64,000 bases of DNA from Lineolata rhizophorae (lineage: Eukaryota > Ascomycota > Dothideomycetes > Lineolatales > Lineolataceae): contig MU001689.1 of NCBI GenBank assembly GCA_010093515.1, forward strand, positions 127,784-191,783. The letters run 5' to 3'. Below, piece by piece: positions 34,444 to 46,044 of the stretch. The position numbers and the translations under genes were made by a program. Each line of letters opens with the position of its first letter. Position 1 is the first letter of the stretch. The notes under the pieces are model-generated. The model made no database searches, had not been told where the DNA came from, and was given only the letters and a program-made list of their open reading frames with translations.

Positions 34444-35176
34444 ATGAGGTAAGTCGGGGCCAGAAGGTAAAGTGGTCGTGGGGTAAGCGATGGATGGAAC
34501 GCCGATTCTATGAGGTTATGATGATGTCTTGCGTTTTGCTGATGGCTTTGTTTCCACGCTGTTTCGGGTTGAGTTATCGGCGTCGCTTTTGCTGTTTGGA
34601 TATTTTATGACGATCACGGTATTTTTTGGACTGTCCTCGGTCGCTGGCGGTCTGGTTTCATTCTTGAGCAGGTCTTTCTAGTTCTCGTTCTCACTGACCT
34701 CGGACGGCGGTTTCTTCTCTTGTACTCGTTATTCTGCTTTGCTCCTGTTTTGTTCTTGCCTTCGTAGGATCAGCCATGCTTGAATAGGCAACCGCTCACC
34801 ATTGCTTTTCGGTCGATTGGCTGGAGTGGTGTCTTGGAGTCGTAGGCCTAGTGCGGAGATCTCATGTATGTCTAGTACTCCCTCCGTACTGTATTCTACA
34901 TATATGTTTTAGCACTTTGATACTGTTACGATCGTGAGGCTCCTGGTCTGAATGGCGTTTTAGTATGTCGTATTGTACAACGAAGACCCTACAGTGCTTT
35001 TCCTGTCTATGCATGTAATATGTGCAGAGAGCGAACTTAGCTGCCCCGTCAACTTACAATGGCTTGTTCATGTCGCCTCTCGCACCAACATACAAATGTC
35101 TCAATACAAAATCCTTTGAACAGGCCCTAGTACTGCCCCGCCCTCTATACTCCGACTCACCTCTAAGCTCGTGCCC
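34444..35176. other. Convergent intergenic region
   Basis: Between the regulator and the minus-strand mitoribosomal gene, tail-to-tail. T-rich on the plus strand, consistent with two 3' UTRs. No gene seen. Confidence 0.5.
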
Positions 35177-36432
35177 CTATCCCCGGGAATCAACGTACAT
35201 GTACTTCGTTGAATCAAAGTTCGCCAACCGATCCACCTCGTTCCAATCAATCAGTTCCCACCACCTTTCCAAATACCATCTCTTCCCCGCAATGCCCCAA
35301 TCCGGCAACCAAACGTGCTCCCACGTGTTGACGCACGCCAGGGGTATCAACTCCACGCCGCCGAGGGCCGGCCTCTTGGCGACCGTGCCGGCGTTGCCGC
35401 CCGCCGCGTACGGCCCGACAGCGCCGGCCGTGTTCTGGACCTGAGTGAGGCGGGCGCGCTCCGTGTCGTCTACGGGCGGGGCCCCCGAGCCCTGCGGCTG
35501 CGTGTTCATGTCGACGGGCTGGCGGCGGTAATGGGCCTCGGGCAGGGGCGAGCCGGCGAGGTAGGTCGAGACGATGGAGAGGTCGTGGCGGTCCGTCGGG
35601 GACCGGCCGCGGCGGCGCACCAGCCACACGAAGCCCGGGCCGAACATGGCCGCGGCGGTCTCGATGAAGGTGCTGCGGAGGGAGTCGAGGGAGCCGAAGG
35701 AGGAGGCGATGGCGTCGGAGGTGGGACGCGGGATGGGGACGGGTTCTTTGGTCTAGAAGGGGGAGAGGAAGGTGAGTATGTTGGGTAGTGGCAGGCCGGC
35801 GGGCGAGTGGGACCGTACTAGGCCTTTGAAGAACATGTGGTTATTCCAGGCCATGGAGGCGTGGTTGAAGAGGGCGGCTTTGGCCGGATCGCGTGCCGAC
35901 TTGAGGATGACGGTCTGCAGCGAGTCGTTCTCCAAGGTCCCCTCGTCTAGCAAGTCGAGTCAGCACCAATGCAACTCAGCTAAGCCCGTGTATTGCGCAC
36001 ACGGGGCATTACAATTCCCTTTTCCTCCAAAGAAAGAGCGAGGGCGTTGCTCTTAGGGATGCGTACTTGACACCATCCGGTTCACCTCCTTCAACATCTC
36101 CGCCTGGTACTCGGACCATGATATCCGGAAGGCGTCCGGGGTGAGGAAGTTCGGGATGCCGTTCTCGGCGTAGGACTGCTCATCGGCGAGCTTCGGCATC
36201 ATATGCAGGCGTCGCCGCGCCGATGTGGAGGACTGCTGGCGGGCGCATCTCTGTGGAGCAGCAACGACAGGGCGGTGTTAGCCTTGAGGCCGGCGTCCGA
36301 TTGCAGGCGACAGGGGCGTCCGATTGCCTTCCTCGGCCAGCGCACAACAGGACCCGCCATGACGACAGGCGGCGAAACGAAACGTACCAGGCATTGGAGG
36401 GCGGCGCGCGTCGGGGCGCCCAGCAGCGACAT
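35177..36432 (-). CDS. Mitochondrial small-subunit ribosomal protein with Fe/Mn-SOD fold (mS42/mS43 type)
   Basis: Minus-strand exons 36432-36388, 36250-36067, 35946-35819 and 35752-35177 give 310 residues. The N-terminus (MSLLGAPTRAALQCLRCARQQ...ARRRLH) is a basic mitochondrial presequence without acidic residues. The SOD-fold signatures follow: ALFNHASMAWNNHMFFKGL (about 102-119), AAAMFGPGFVWLV, STYLAGSPLPEAH and CVNTWEHVWLPDWG...RWWELIDW. In true SODs the last motif is DxWEH with a metal-binding Asp; here it is N261-T-W-E-H, so the metal site is incomplete. That points to the ribosomal paralogues (yeast Mrp1/Rsm26), which are structural. I cannot tell which of the two it is. A loop of about 50 residues (190-250) separates the two motifs. 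It is divergent from the surface-protein gene at 37354. Confidence 0.87.
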
Positions 36433-37353
36433 TGCGGGCGTGGATTCCGGATGCTCGGTCGGGACGGTGGAGCGTCGGGCTGGGGACGAGGATGGTTTTG
36501 GCAGAAGCGCGGGAGAAGGCGCGAGGCCGGCCGGGCGCGAGGCCGGCGCTGGGCCAACCGCGCCCGGCGCGCCGCACAGCCGCATCGCCGGCAGCCCGCC
36601 GCCGGCCAACCAGCGCGCCCGCGCGGCGCGGCGCCGGCCGCAGGCAAAACGGAGAGCCGCCGGCCCGCAGGGGCCGCGTTTCGTTTCGACTCCGCCGCCG
36701 GCTTCCCACGCGCTCTCTGCCGCCCGCCGCCAGATCGAGTCATCCACGCGGACGCTCCCCGCCTGCGCCCACAGGCCGGCCGCCGCCATGTTTCGCGCGC
36801 TGCCGGCCACTCGGCGCGTACCATACGCTGTTCTTAGAACACTGCGCGCCCCGCTCGGAGCCGTACGAGTGGTCCTGTGCGCACTCCATCGTGGGTCTTG
36901 ACCTTCGTGAGAGCGCGACGCATGGCGCCAGCGCGCTGTTTGCCCGTGCCCGCACGTTTGCTATAATTGTTTGTCCCTGTCCTGCCTGAAAAGGCCTTTT
37001 GTGTCGCCTAGACGCTTCATATTTTGCCTTCTTCGCTGCCTCTTCTTTTTTTCTCTTCTGCCTACCAGTGAAGTAAGCACCCCGCCGGCCAGCTGTTATT
37101 CACTTGCCCAGGTGGTTGTGGGTGGCCTACCTCATTGTTTTTGGCTTCTAATGAGACTTTATATTTACCCTTTTCTTTTCCTCTGGGTCACCGTATAATG
37201 TCTTTGTCTGGCGCTGGCTGCCACCAATAGTGTTTAAAGTCTTTTTACGGCATTTGTTCGGCACCTTTATCTTCCACTTCACTCCTAATTAGGCCGCCAC
37301 CTCGAACCTTTACCTTCCTCTCTCCGCGAAGCTACATTCTTCTCCCCGCAGAC
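36433..37353. other. Divergent promoter region
   Basis: GC-rich near 36440-36830 with many spurious overlapping frames on both strands, then C/T-rich up to the 37354 start. No RNA or repeat recognised. Confidence 0.5.
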
Positions 37354-39006
37354 ATGCTTCGGTCAAGTCCGCTATTTCGAATCACGGCAATCATGCATTC
37401 GATGGCCGTGGTGCTACCCGCATCCGCTACGAACCCGACCAGTCTATTCCAACCACGCCAAGATCCCTCCCTATGCGGCGGGAACGATGACTTCGCCCAG
37501 TGCGAGGGCGACCTTCCCGCCGATTTCTGTTGCCCTGCCGACAGCAGCTGTCTACGACTCAACGCGCCGGACGGCATCCTATCGGTGCTATGCTGCCCAG
37601 ACGGCCAGGACTGCGACATCATCCGGCCCATCACGTGCGACCCGGTCCAGCAGAACGCGACACTGCATCCGACCAACCAGGTGCACTCTGACGACACAGA
37701 TATAGAGCTCCAGACCTGCGGCGACCGCTGCTGCCCGCTAGGTTACAACTGCGACGGCGATCTCTGCATCAGGGTGGACAACCCTGCGCCGTCGCCCACG
37801 GAGCAACCCTCCAGCGGCGCTGATGCCCCGACGGCGACGTCGTCGTCGCAACCCACCAATGCCCTAGGGGACTCGCCGGAGGAGGACTCGGACGAATCCG
37901 GCGGAGGCCCTTCTGGCCGTGTCATCGCGGCCATAGTCGTCCCCAGCCTCCTCGGCGGCGCACTGTTGCTTTTCCTAGGCCAGTTCCTGTGGCGCAAGTA
38001 TAAAGCGTCGCGGAAGCCGCGCTACTCCGGCGACTGGGGCCCCGTGTCGCGCTCCGTGTCGGACCCTATATACCAGCCGCAAATGAGCGACCGCGCAGAC
38101 TTCTTGCTCCGGCGGAGCAGCGGTGGCGGTGGCGGCGGCGGCAACGGCGGCAGCACAGCGCCCGGCTCGCGGAGCACAGCCGACCCCGAACGTCCCGCCA
38201 ACAGCGGCTACCAGTACGAGCACGAGATGAATGCGGTACATGGTGGCGGCGGCACCAGCAGCGGCGGCCTTGGCGTTGCCATCACCTTCGCCGACCAGCC
38301 CCATCCCGCCCATCAACATCACCAACAATACGCGCAACAGGCACAACCGCCCACCACGCCCCCGCCCCAACAGGACATGCCCCGCGGCCTCTTCTCGCGC
38401 ACCCCCTCCTCCACCTCGCATGCGCCGCCCCCCTACCTACGCTCCGAATTCGAGCCCAGCACCGCCGCCACCACACAAGATCCCTTCGCGACGCCGCCGC
38501 GGCAACAACAGCAGCACCGCCACCACCAACCGACGGGCAACACCCCGCCCGCCCGCTCGCTCACGCGCCGCCCTACGCTGACGCGCAACGGGCCCCTCGG
38601 CCCGACCCGGAACGGGTCGAACGCGTCGGCAAGAGAGCGGAGCCACCGCCCTGGGCACCCCGCGCGGAACGGATCGCAGGAGACGATCGACGTGCAGCTC
38701 ATGACGTCGCAGGCGCTGGAGCAGTCGCCCTTGGACCGGATCAGGGGGCTGGGCGGTGCGGGAGGGCGGAGGAGCAGCAATGGCGGGGCGGGGCAGGCGG
38801 TTGGCGGTGGCGTCGGCGGCTCGACGAACCCTGGGGGGTTGATGCCGCCGCCGCCGATCGCGGAGGCGAGGGGCAGTGGGAGGTCGAGCTTCTTGAGCCA
38901 GCATACGACGTTTACAACGTTGATGGAGAATGCGGGCTTTAAACGGGAAGAAGTGAAGGGGTTGGGGATGGGGAAGGGGAGGAAGGAGGGGAATGGAATG
39001 GTATAG
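37354..39006 (+). CDS. Cys-rich single-pass cell-surface protein
   Basis: A single exon of 550 residues. The N-terminal ~25 residues look like a signal peptide (MLRSSPLFRITAIMHSMAVVLPASA). The ectodomain (about 35-145) is packed with cysteines in CC and CxxxxC groupings (ADFCCPADSSC, VLCCPDGQDC, CGDRCCPLGYNCDGDLC), a disulfide-knotted pattern faintly like granulin or chitin-binding modules. A Ser/Thr/Pro/Asp stalk precedes one transmembrane helix (about 190-212, VIAAIVVPSLLGGALLLFLG) and a stop-transfer WRKYKASRK. The remaining ~330 residues are a disordered cytosolic tail rich in Gly, Pro, Gln, His and Arg, with a poly-Gly run. The shape (sensor-like ectodomain, one span, long tail) resembles wall-sensor or receptor-like fungal proteins, but no named family is recognised. 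Confidence 0.8.
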   Translation: MLRSSPLFRITAIMHSMAVVLPASATNPTSLFQPRQDPSLCGGNDDFAQCEGDLPADFCCPADSSCLRLNAPDGILSVLCCPDGQDCDIIRPITCDPVQQNATLHPTNQVHSDDTDIELQTCGDRCCPLGYNCDGDLCIRVDNPAPSPTEQPSSGADAPTATSSSQPTNALGDSPEEDSDESGGGPSGRVIAAIVVPSLLGGALLLFLGQFLWRKYKASRKPRYSGDWGPVSRSVSDPIYQPQMSDRADFLLRRSSGGGGGGGNGGSTAPGSRSTADPERPANSGYQYEHEMNAVHGGGGTSSGGLGVAITFADQPHPAHQHHQQYAQQAQPPTTPPPQQDMPRGLFSRTPSSTSHAPPPYLRSEFEPSTAATTQDPFATPPRQQQQHRHHQPTGNTPPARSLTRRPTLTRNGPLGPTRNGSNASARERSHRPGHPARNGSQETIDVQLMTSQALEQSPLDRIRGLGGAGGRRSSNGGAGQAVGGGVGGSTNPGGLMPPPPIAEARGSGRSSFLSQHTTFTTLMENAGFKREEVKGLGMGKGRKEGNGMV

Positions 39007-41423
39007 ACCATGAAGTAGACGTTGTGAGCTGGGTGAGCGGATTTGGTGCTTTATTTGTTGATACCCTTTTTGCGTTGTTTGGTTTTTGTCGCTGTTGCAC
39101 CGGGGTGGCAGCTTCGATATAGGCTCGGGCTTTTGAAGCGTTTTTCATTTTGTTTAAGAATACTACGTACTTCTAGCATCTACGGGCGGGTGGTCGTCCG
39201 CTTGGCTACTTCGGCGTTGGTGGGACTTATAGGTATTAGCAGGGCAGGATACCGTGCATTCATTCATTATAGAAGTTGCATCCTGGCGCGGGAGTATTGA
39301 ATAGTAGAATTAAATATTCCATTTGTAATTCAGTCCATTAGATTTCAGTCCACTAGATTCCAGGGTTTGTGCACCATCTAAATCATTTGGGTGGATCCTA
39401 ATTGGTATTTCAAATCAAGCCACCTGCCCTAGGTTTAAGTTAACATCCTCTCAGAAACTCCCGGCGCATATTGGCATGGCGGTGAGAGTACAAAAGACAA
39501 ATCATCCTATCTTGACGGCTTTGCAGTAGCGGTATTATTTGGGTAGCGGATGTTCGACCGACGAACTAACCAGAGCTGGACTTATGGGAGGGCGGGAGTC
39601 CTGAGGGTACGTAAGACGCCAAGCTGGCCTCCACCCAGCTGTTAAGATAGGTAGTGAAGGAGTGCCAAGTGTCAGGCAGCAGCAACTGATCATAGGGCGG
39701 ACGAAAAAGGACCGACAAAGAACCTCGCTGCGTTAGTGATCTCACTACCGCATATATCACGTACTTCACACAGAAAAACAACCACGACGAGCATGGGAGC
39801 GGACTTGAAATAAAACCCGCTCCTGCGCATTATTATGCGGTAGGCCCACGTACGACGAGTCATTGTTGACATCGGCGGAGTGCAGACAAGCATTTGGGCG
39901 CGCGTGCTAGGATCTTTGTCCCGATCCCACCCGCTTGGGGTGGAGTTGAACGCTATGCGAATAGGGTATGGTGTACGTCGGACGAATATTTTCCTGAGAC
40001 GACCAGGTATGTGCCTCAGATACCCTAACCGAAGGATCGTAAAGCCCGAGAGAGGTCAAAGTTGTAAGGAAGGGTGGATTGTCTAGACTGTGAGCGAGCT
40101 AAATGTTGGTCTAGTGGACCTTGCGGTGAGTGTGCAGCAGCCAGGCTGCTGGCAGGTGCGCCTAAGCAGGGATGCATTGAATATCGAGCCTTTGGTATCG
40201 CTTGCATGGTGCCGAACTGCACTGTACCCCATTCCCCAACAATGTATGGCAAGAAAATCTACTACTTTGTGGGGACTACCTAAGTTCCGGCTGGAGGGTG
40301 GAAGCTACCCCAAGTTTGGCAAGCCGTAACTTCGCACCAGTATGATGGTGACCTATACTAAGTATTTCTCCACCTACAAGGCAACTAGGCTGTAGGTATT
40401 ACTTAGGCACTCAGCACCTAGAGGTACTTACTCCAGCCGGGAACGGAATCGTGACGCCCACCCGTATCCGCCTCCACCAGGAGAAGACGAGTTTATAAGC
40501 AATCCATTAGGCTCCAAGATGACGCGGAACATGGATACGGGCACTTTACAAATGTCGTACCATGGGAGGATTCCCGGCGTCGCGTGCGCCCGGCAACCAG
40601 TTCCACAATGCCGCGGCCACCCATGGCTCAGTCCTCGAATGACCAATCCGCGCGCCACTAGTGGACGCCGGAGAGAAAAGAGAGGTTCAAAAAGAATGGT
40701 CAAGGGCTGATCGGCAAGTCGGCGAATCGGCGGGCCCAAGCCCCGAAACGAATCAATCGAGGACCTAATCGACCCGCGCCGTTGACGCACTCGATGCAAG
40801 CGCGGCGAAATACACTAAGACAATGTCGCGGATCAGTGAGCACCTTAAAATCGGCCTTATCCCGGTAACCCTGCATCCAATTGGAGAGCGGTGAAATAGC
40901 GAACGATCAAGGTGCTTTTTAAAGTATTTTGAACCATTTCGGGAGCGACAAGCGAACGGGATTCTAGGTAGAGTGGTGTGTTCGCATCATTAGGTTTTTG
41001 ATTCAACCACTTATTTGGCTAGCCTTCCTCATTCGTCTCCACAATCCACACCATCGGCTCCCCGGCTGGGGGTAGATGCCGATGGGCGCCGCTAGTGGTG
41101 GCGCGCCCTGCACGCGAAAAGGCGCCCGCCGCTATGTATGTACGGGGACTTGAACCAGTTGCAGGGAGCCCTGCTGCACCTAACCCACCTGCCCGCCGCC
41201 CTGCGGAGCGGAGTTAGTAATTGGAGTGCCGATAGCCGTCCAGAAGTAAAAACTGCGGTGGGACCGCAACACAAAAAAATCCCCACAATTGCTCTCCCTG
41301 CTTCCTAAACTTTGGACTTTCGACCGATTCGATACCTTTTGGCGGAGTGTGCGCTCTTGGAAGCTCAGCCACGGCCCGGGTGTTTCCCAACCTTGTGATT
41401 GGCTTTCGCCCCCGGCCACAAGC
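39007..41423. other. Intergenic region upstream of the ABC transporter
   Basis: Composition shifts from AT-leaning (39300-39500) to mixed. Short frames occur on both strands but none carries a recognisable domain. The in-frame region 41289-41423 precedes the chosen transporter start and could be leader or extra coding sequence. Confidence 0.5.
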
Positions 41424-44400
41424 ATGTCCGCGCCGGGCGACGAGAAAGGCGGCGACATGGGCGCACGGCGATCCGGTGACCACTACCGGGGATCTCGCCC
41501 CCAGCAAGAAGAACAACAACCACGACAACAACACAATGATGTCGAGGAGGTGACGGTGGCACGGGAAGACCCGCTGGGAGACCCGCACGACAGGGCCGAG
41601 ACGACGGAACCCGTGGCGGCGGAAACGACCACGGTTCCGCTGGACCAAGTCGGTACCACCAAGGAGCTCGGTCCCGACGCCGAGATCAGGAGCATCCGCA
41701 CCACGTCGGCGTCGGCCCGTCGCATCGCGACCACGCGGTCCAACAGCACGTACACCGGCTACAGCGACGATGTCGACGACGCGAAGAGCACGGCCACGCA
41801 GGACGCCGGGGGCTGGCGGCGGAGGTTGAACCCGTTGAAGAGGAGCGTGAGGCCTCCGGTGCCCGAGGAGCGCACGCCGTCGAGGGAGTATAAGGCGGGG
41901 TTTTTTAGCCAGCTCACTTTTCACTGGATGGCTCCGCTTATGACTGTGAGCGACGAACGTTATTTCACTCAAGCCGGTTGAGTTTTGCTAAAATTGGACA
42001 TTTAGGTCGGCTATCAACGACCGCTGGAACTCAACGACATATGGACAGTGAACCCGAAGCGTAGTGTAGAAGTGCTACAAGCGAAGCTCATCGAATCATT
42101 CCAGAAGAGACTCGACCGGGGTGATAAGAAGCCCCTTCTGGGTGCACTGTTTGAGACCTTCAAGGTTGAACTGATCATCGGTGGGCTGTGCCAGCTCATG
42201 GCAAGCATAATCCAAGTGCTCTCGCCGTTCGTGTTGAAGTATCTCATCCGGTTCGCAGCAGAGGCATATGCTGCGCAACAACTCGGTGGTTCGGCGCCTC
42301 ATATTGGGGAAGGCATTGGACTTGTTTTCGGTGTCACGGCCATGATGATCCTCCAAAGCTTCGGTACGAATCACTTCATTTATCGAGGCATGATGGTTGG
42401 TGGCGAGGCACGTGGTGTCTTGATTTCTATCATCTTCGACAAGGCGATGAAGATTTCAGGACGTGCAAAGGCGGGTGGAACTCCCGTGGAAGCGCCGCCT
42501 CCTGAAATAAAGCCCGGGACCGAAGAGGAAAAGAAATGGTACAAGAAAATGCTCAAGAAGAAGAACAACGGTGCTAAGGCCAAGGGCAAGAAAGATGGTG
42601 GCGATGGGCAGGGTTGGAGCAACGGAAGAATCATCAATTTAATGTCAGTGGACACGTACCGTGTCGACCAGGCATCGGGCATGTTCCACATGATCTGGAC
42701 TGCCCCGATTGCTGTTCTGCTGTCTCTGGCACTTCTTCTGGTCAACCTTACCTATAGCGCTCTTGCAGGTTTCGCTCTCTTGGTCTTCTCCATGCCTATC
42801 CTCGCCCGTGCGATTCGGGGCCTCTTCAGGCGGAGAATGAAGATCAACAAGGTCACGGATCAACGTGTCGGCCTGACGCAAGAGATTCTTCAGGCTGTAC
42901 GATTTGTCAAGTATTTCGGATGGGAAACCAGTTTCCTCGACCGGATTGCGGAGATTCGCAGCCGAGAGATTCACGCCATTCAAGTTGTCCTTGCCATCAG
43001 GAACGGTATCAACGCCATTTCCATGTCGATGCCAGTATTCGCGTCTATGCTTGCATTCATCACCTACGCTCTCTCTAATCATATGCTGGATCCGGCCCCG
43101 ATCTTCTCGTCCTTGGCCTTGTTCAACTCGCTCCGTATCCCGCTAAATATCCTACCATTGGTCATTGGTCAGGTTGTCGATGCTTCTTCGTCAGTCGTTC
43201 GCATTCAAGAGTTCCTGCTGGAAGAAGAGACTCGTGACGACACCGTTTGGGATAAGGATTGCAAGGACGCTGTGGTCATGAGGCACGCCGATTTCACGTG
43301 GGAACGGACACCTACCCAGAACACCGAAGAGAAGTCAGGCAAAAGTCCCCCCGGCGGCAAGCCTGGGAAGGATGCGAAGAAGGCCAACAAGGCCAAGGAA
43401 GCTCGGGCTAATGAGAAGGAGGAACCAATCATCAAGGACGGCGCAGATAGTGCTAGCACTCTTACCCAGCAGGAACCATTCAAGATCCACGACATTGACA
43501 TCTCCATTGGACGAAACGAACTTGTTGCTGTCATCGGTGGCGTCGGTTCAGGGAAGAGTTCTCTTCTTGCTGCCCTAGCTGGAGACATGAGGAAGACTGC
43601 GGGGAATGTGACCATGGGTGCCTCTCGTGCATTTTGTCCGCAGTACGCGTGGATCCAAAATGCTACTGTCAAAGAGAACATTGTTTTTGGGAAGGAGTTT
43701 AAGCGTAGCTGGTATGACAAGGTGGTCGATGCCTGCGCCTTGCGGCCTGATTTGGAGATGCTACCACACGGAGACCTCACCGAAATTGGCGAACGTGGTA
43801 TCACCGTGTCCGGAGGGCAGAAACAGCGCCTAAACATTGCCCGCGCTATCTACTTCGACGCCGATATTATCTTGATGGATGATCCTCTTTCTGCCGTCGA
43901 TGCCCATGTGGGTCGTCACATTATGGACAACGCAATCTGCGGTCTACTGAAGGACAAATGCCGCGTCTTGGCGACTCATCAATTGCATGTTCTGAACCGC
44001 TGCGATCGGATTATCATGATGCAAGATGGGCGCATTTCGGCCGTTGACACGTTCGACAATCTGATGGCAAACAGCTCAGACTTTAAAAGCTTGATGGCCA
44101 TGACTGCCGTCGAAGAAAAGAAAAGCGATGACGAAGGCGACGAGGAGGAGGAAGAGGAGGGCGAGCAGTACGGGAAGGGCCACAAGAAGAAACGAGGCAA
44201 GAAAGGGCAGGCCTTGATGCAAGTCGAAGAGCGAGCGGTCAAGAGCGTTTCATGGGGTGTTTACGCTGCCTACATCCGGTCGTCAGGATCAATGCTGGTG
44301 GCTCCGCTGGTGATCTTTCTCCTCTTGCTGTCCCAAGTTGCCAACATTATAACTAGTCTGTGGCTGTCTTGGTGGACCTCGGACAAGTTTGGGTTCTCGA

Positions 44401-46044
44401 TGGGTCAATACGTAAGTGCTTCGTTGCTATATTCATGACACGACACTAACTAAACTTTAGATTGGAGTTTATGCTGGCTTGGGAGCAGTTCAAGCAATCA
44501 TGATGTTCCTGTTCTCTGTATCGCTCTCTGTCTTCGGCACCAGATCTAGCAAGGTCATGCTCCACAGAGCCATCACTCGGGTCCTCCGCGCACCCATGTC
44601 GTTCTTTGATACTACGCCGCTAGGTCGTATCATGAACAGGTTTTCCAAGGACATTGACACCATGGACAACAACTTGACCGACGCGATGCGCATGTTCTTT
44701 CTGACCATGGGCATGATCACCACCATCTTTGCTCTCATAATTGCGTACTTTCACTACTTCGCAATTGCACTCGGACCTTTGTTCCTCATGTTCCTGTTTT
44801 CTGCGGGCTACTACCGCGCTTCCGCCCGTGAGATCAAGCGCCACGAAGCAGTTCTTAGGAGCGTTGTCTTTTCTCGATTCAGTGAGGCCGTGGTCGGCAC
44901 GGCTACTGTGCGGGCGTACGGCTTGCAGGACCACTTCTCCGAAACTCTCAAAGATGCTATTAACAACATGAACAGCGCCTATTATCTTACCTTCTCGAAT
45001 CAACGGTGGCTCAGTGTTCGTTTAGATTTCATCGCCAACTTGCTTGTCTTCACAACGGGCATCCTCGTTGTCACATCCCGGTTTAACGTCGACCCCAGCA
45101 TTGGCGGCTTAGTGCTGTCGTACATCCTGTCGATCGTCATGATGATCCAGTTCACGGTGCGGCAGCTCGCCGAGGTCGAGAACAACATGAACTCCACAGA
45201 GCGCATCCATTACTACGGCACCGAACTGGAAGAAGAGGCGCCACTCCACGTTGGAGAGGTGCGGCCAACGTGGCCCGAGCACGGCGAGATCGTCTTCGAC
45301 GACGTCAAAATGCGGTACCGGGACGGGCTGCCGCTAGTGCTCAAGGGGCTTGACATGCATGTCAGCGCGGGCGAGCGCATCGGCGTGGTAGGCAGGACGG
45401 GCGCGGGCAAGTCGAGCATCATGACGACGCTATTCCGGCTGGTGGAGCTGTCCGGCGGCTCCATCACCATCGACGGGGTCGACATCAGCACCATCGGCCT
45501 CCACGACCTGCGCTCGCGCCTCGCCATCATCCCGCAGGACCCGACGCTCTTCAAGGGCACCGTGCGCTCGAACCTGGACCCGTTCGACGAGCACACGGAC
45601 CTGGAGCTGTGGTCGGCGCTGCGGCAGGCCGACCTGGTGGGCGCGGACAAGGCGCTCGACGACAAGACGAGCCGGATCCAGCTGGACGGCGTGGTGGAGG
45701 AAGAGGGGCTCAACTTCTCGCTCGGGCAGCGGCAGCTGATGGCGCTGGCGCGCGCCCTCGTGCGCGGCTCGCAGATCATCGTGTGCGACGAGGCCACCAG
45801 CTCCGTCGACATGGAGACGGACCAGAAGATCCAGCGCACCATCGCCGAGGGCTTCAAGGGGAAGACGCTGCTGTGCATCGCCCATCGCCTCAAGACTATC
45901 ATCGGCTACGACCGCATCTGCGTCATGGAGAACGGCATGATTGCCGAGCTGGACACGCCCATCGCGCTGTACGACCGTGGGGGCATCTTTAGGGGCATGT
46001 GTGATCGGAGCGGGATCCGAAGGGAGGATATGTTGGGTGCGTGA
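41424..46044 (+). CDS. Full-length ABCC-type ABC transporter (Yor1-like multidrug exporter)
   Basis: Exons 41424-41945, 42006-44411 and 44461-46044 give 1503 residues in a TMD1-NBD1-TMD2-NBD2 order. The cytosolic N-terminus (~190 residues) precedes FFSQLTFHWMAPLM, typical of ABCC proteins lacking TMD0. NBD1 (from about residue 665) has Walker A GGVGSGKSS, signature VSGGQKQR and Walker B IILMDDPLSAVD, with the Asp-for-Glu change that ABCC NBD1 normally shows. NBD2 has GRTGAGKSS (about 1289), FSLGQRQLMALARAL and IIVCDEATSSVD, so hydrolysis should occur at one site, as is usual. Lys/Glu-rich linkers lie in TMD1 (about 355-390) and between the halves. It is probably a plasma-membrane exporter of organic anions or drugs; substrate unknown. 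The start is the ATG of MSAPGDEKGG; an in-frame extension upstream lacks a clear ATG. Confidence 0.93.

Noticed and set aside
41130-41215. GGTTCAAGTCC-like string on the minus strand, suggestive of a tRNA T-arm
   Set aside because: The flanking bases do not pair into a 5-base T stem and no D- or anticodon arms can be folded around it.
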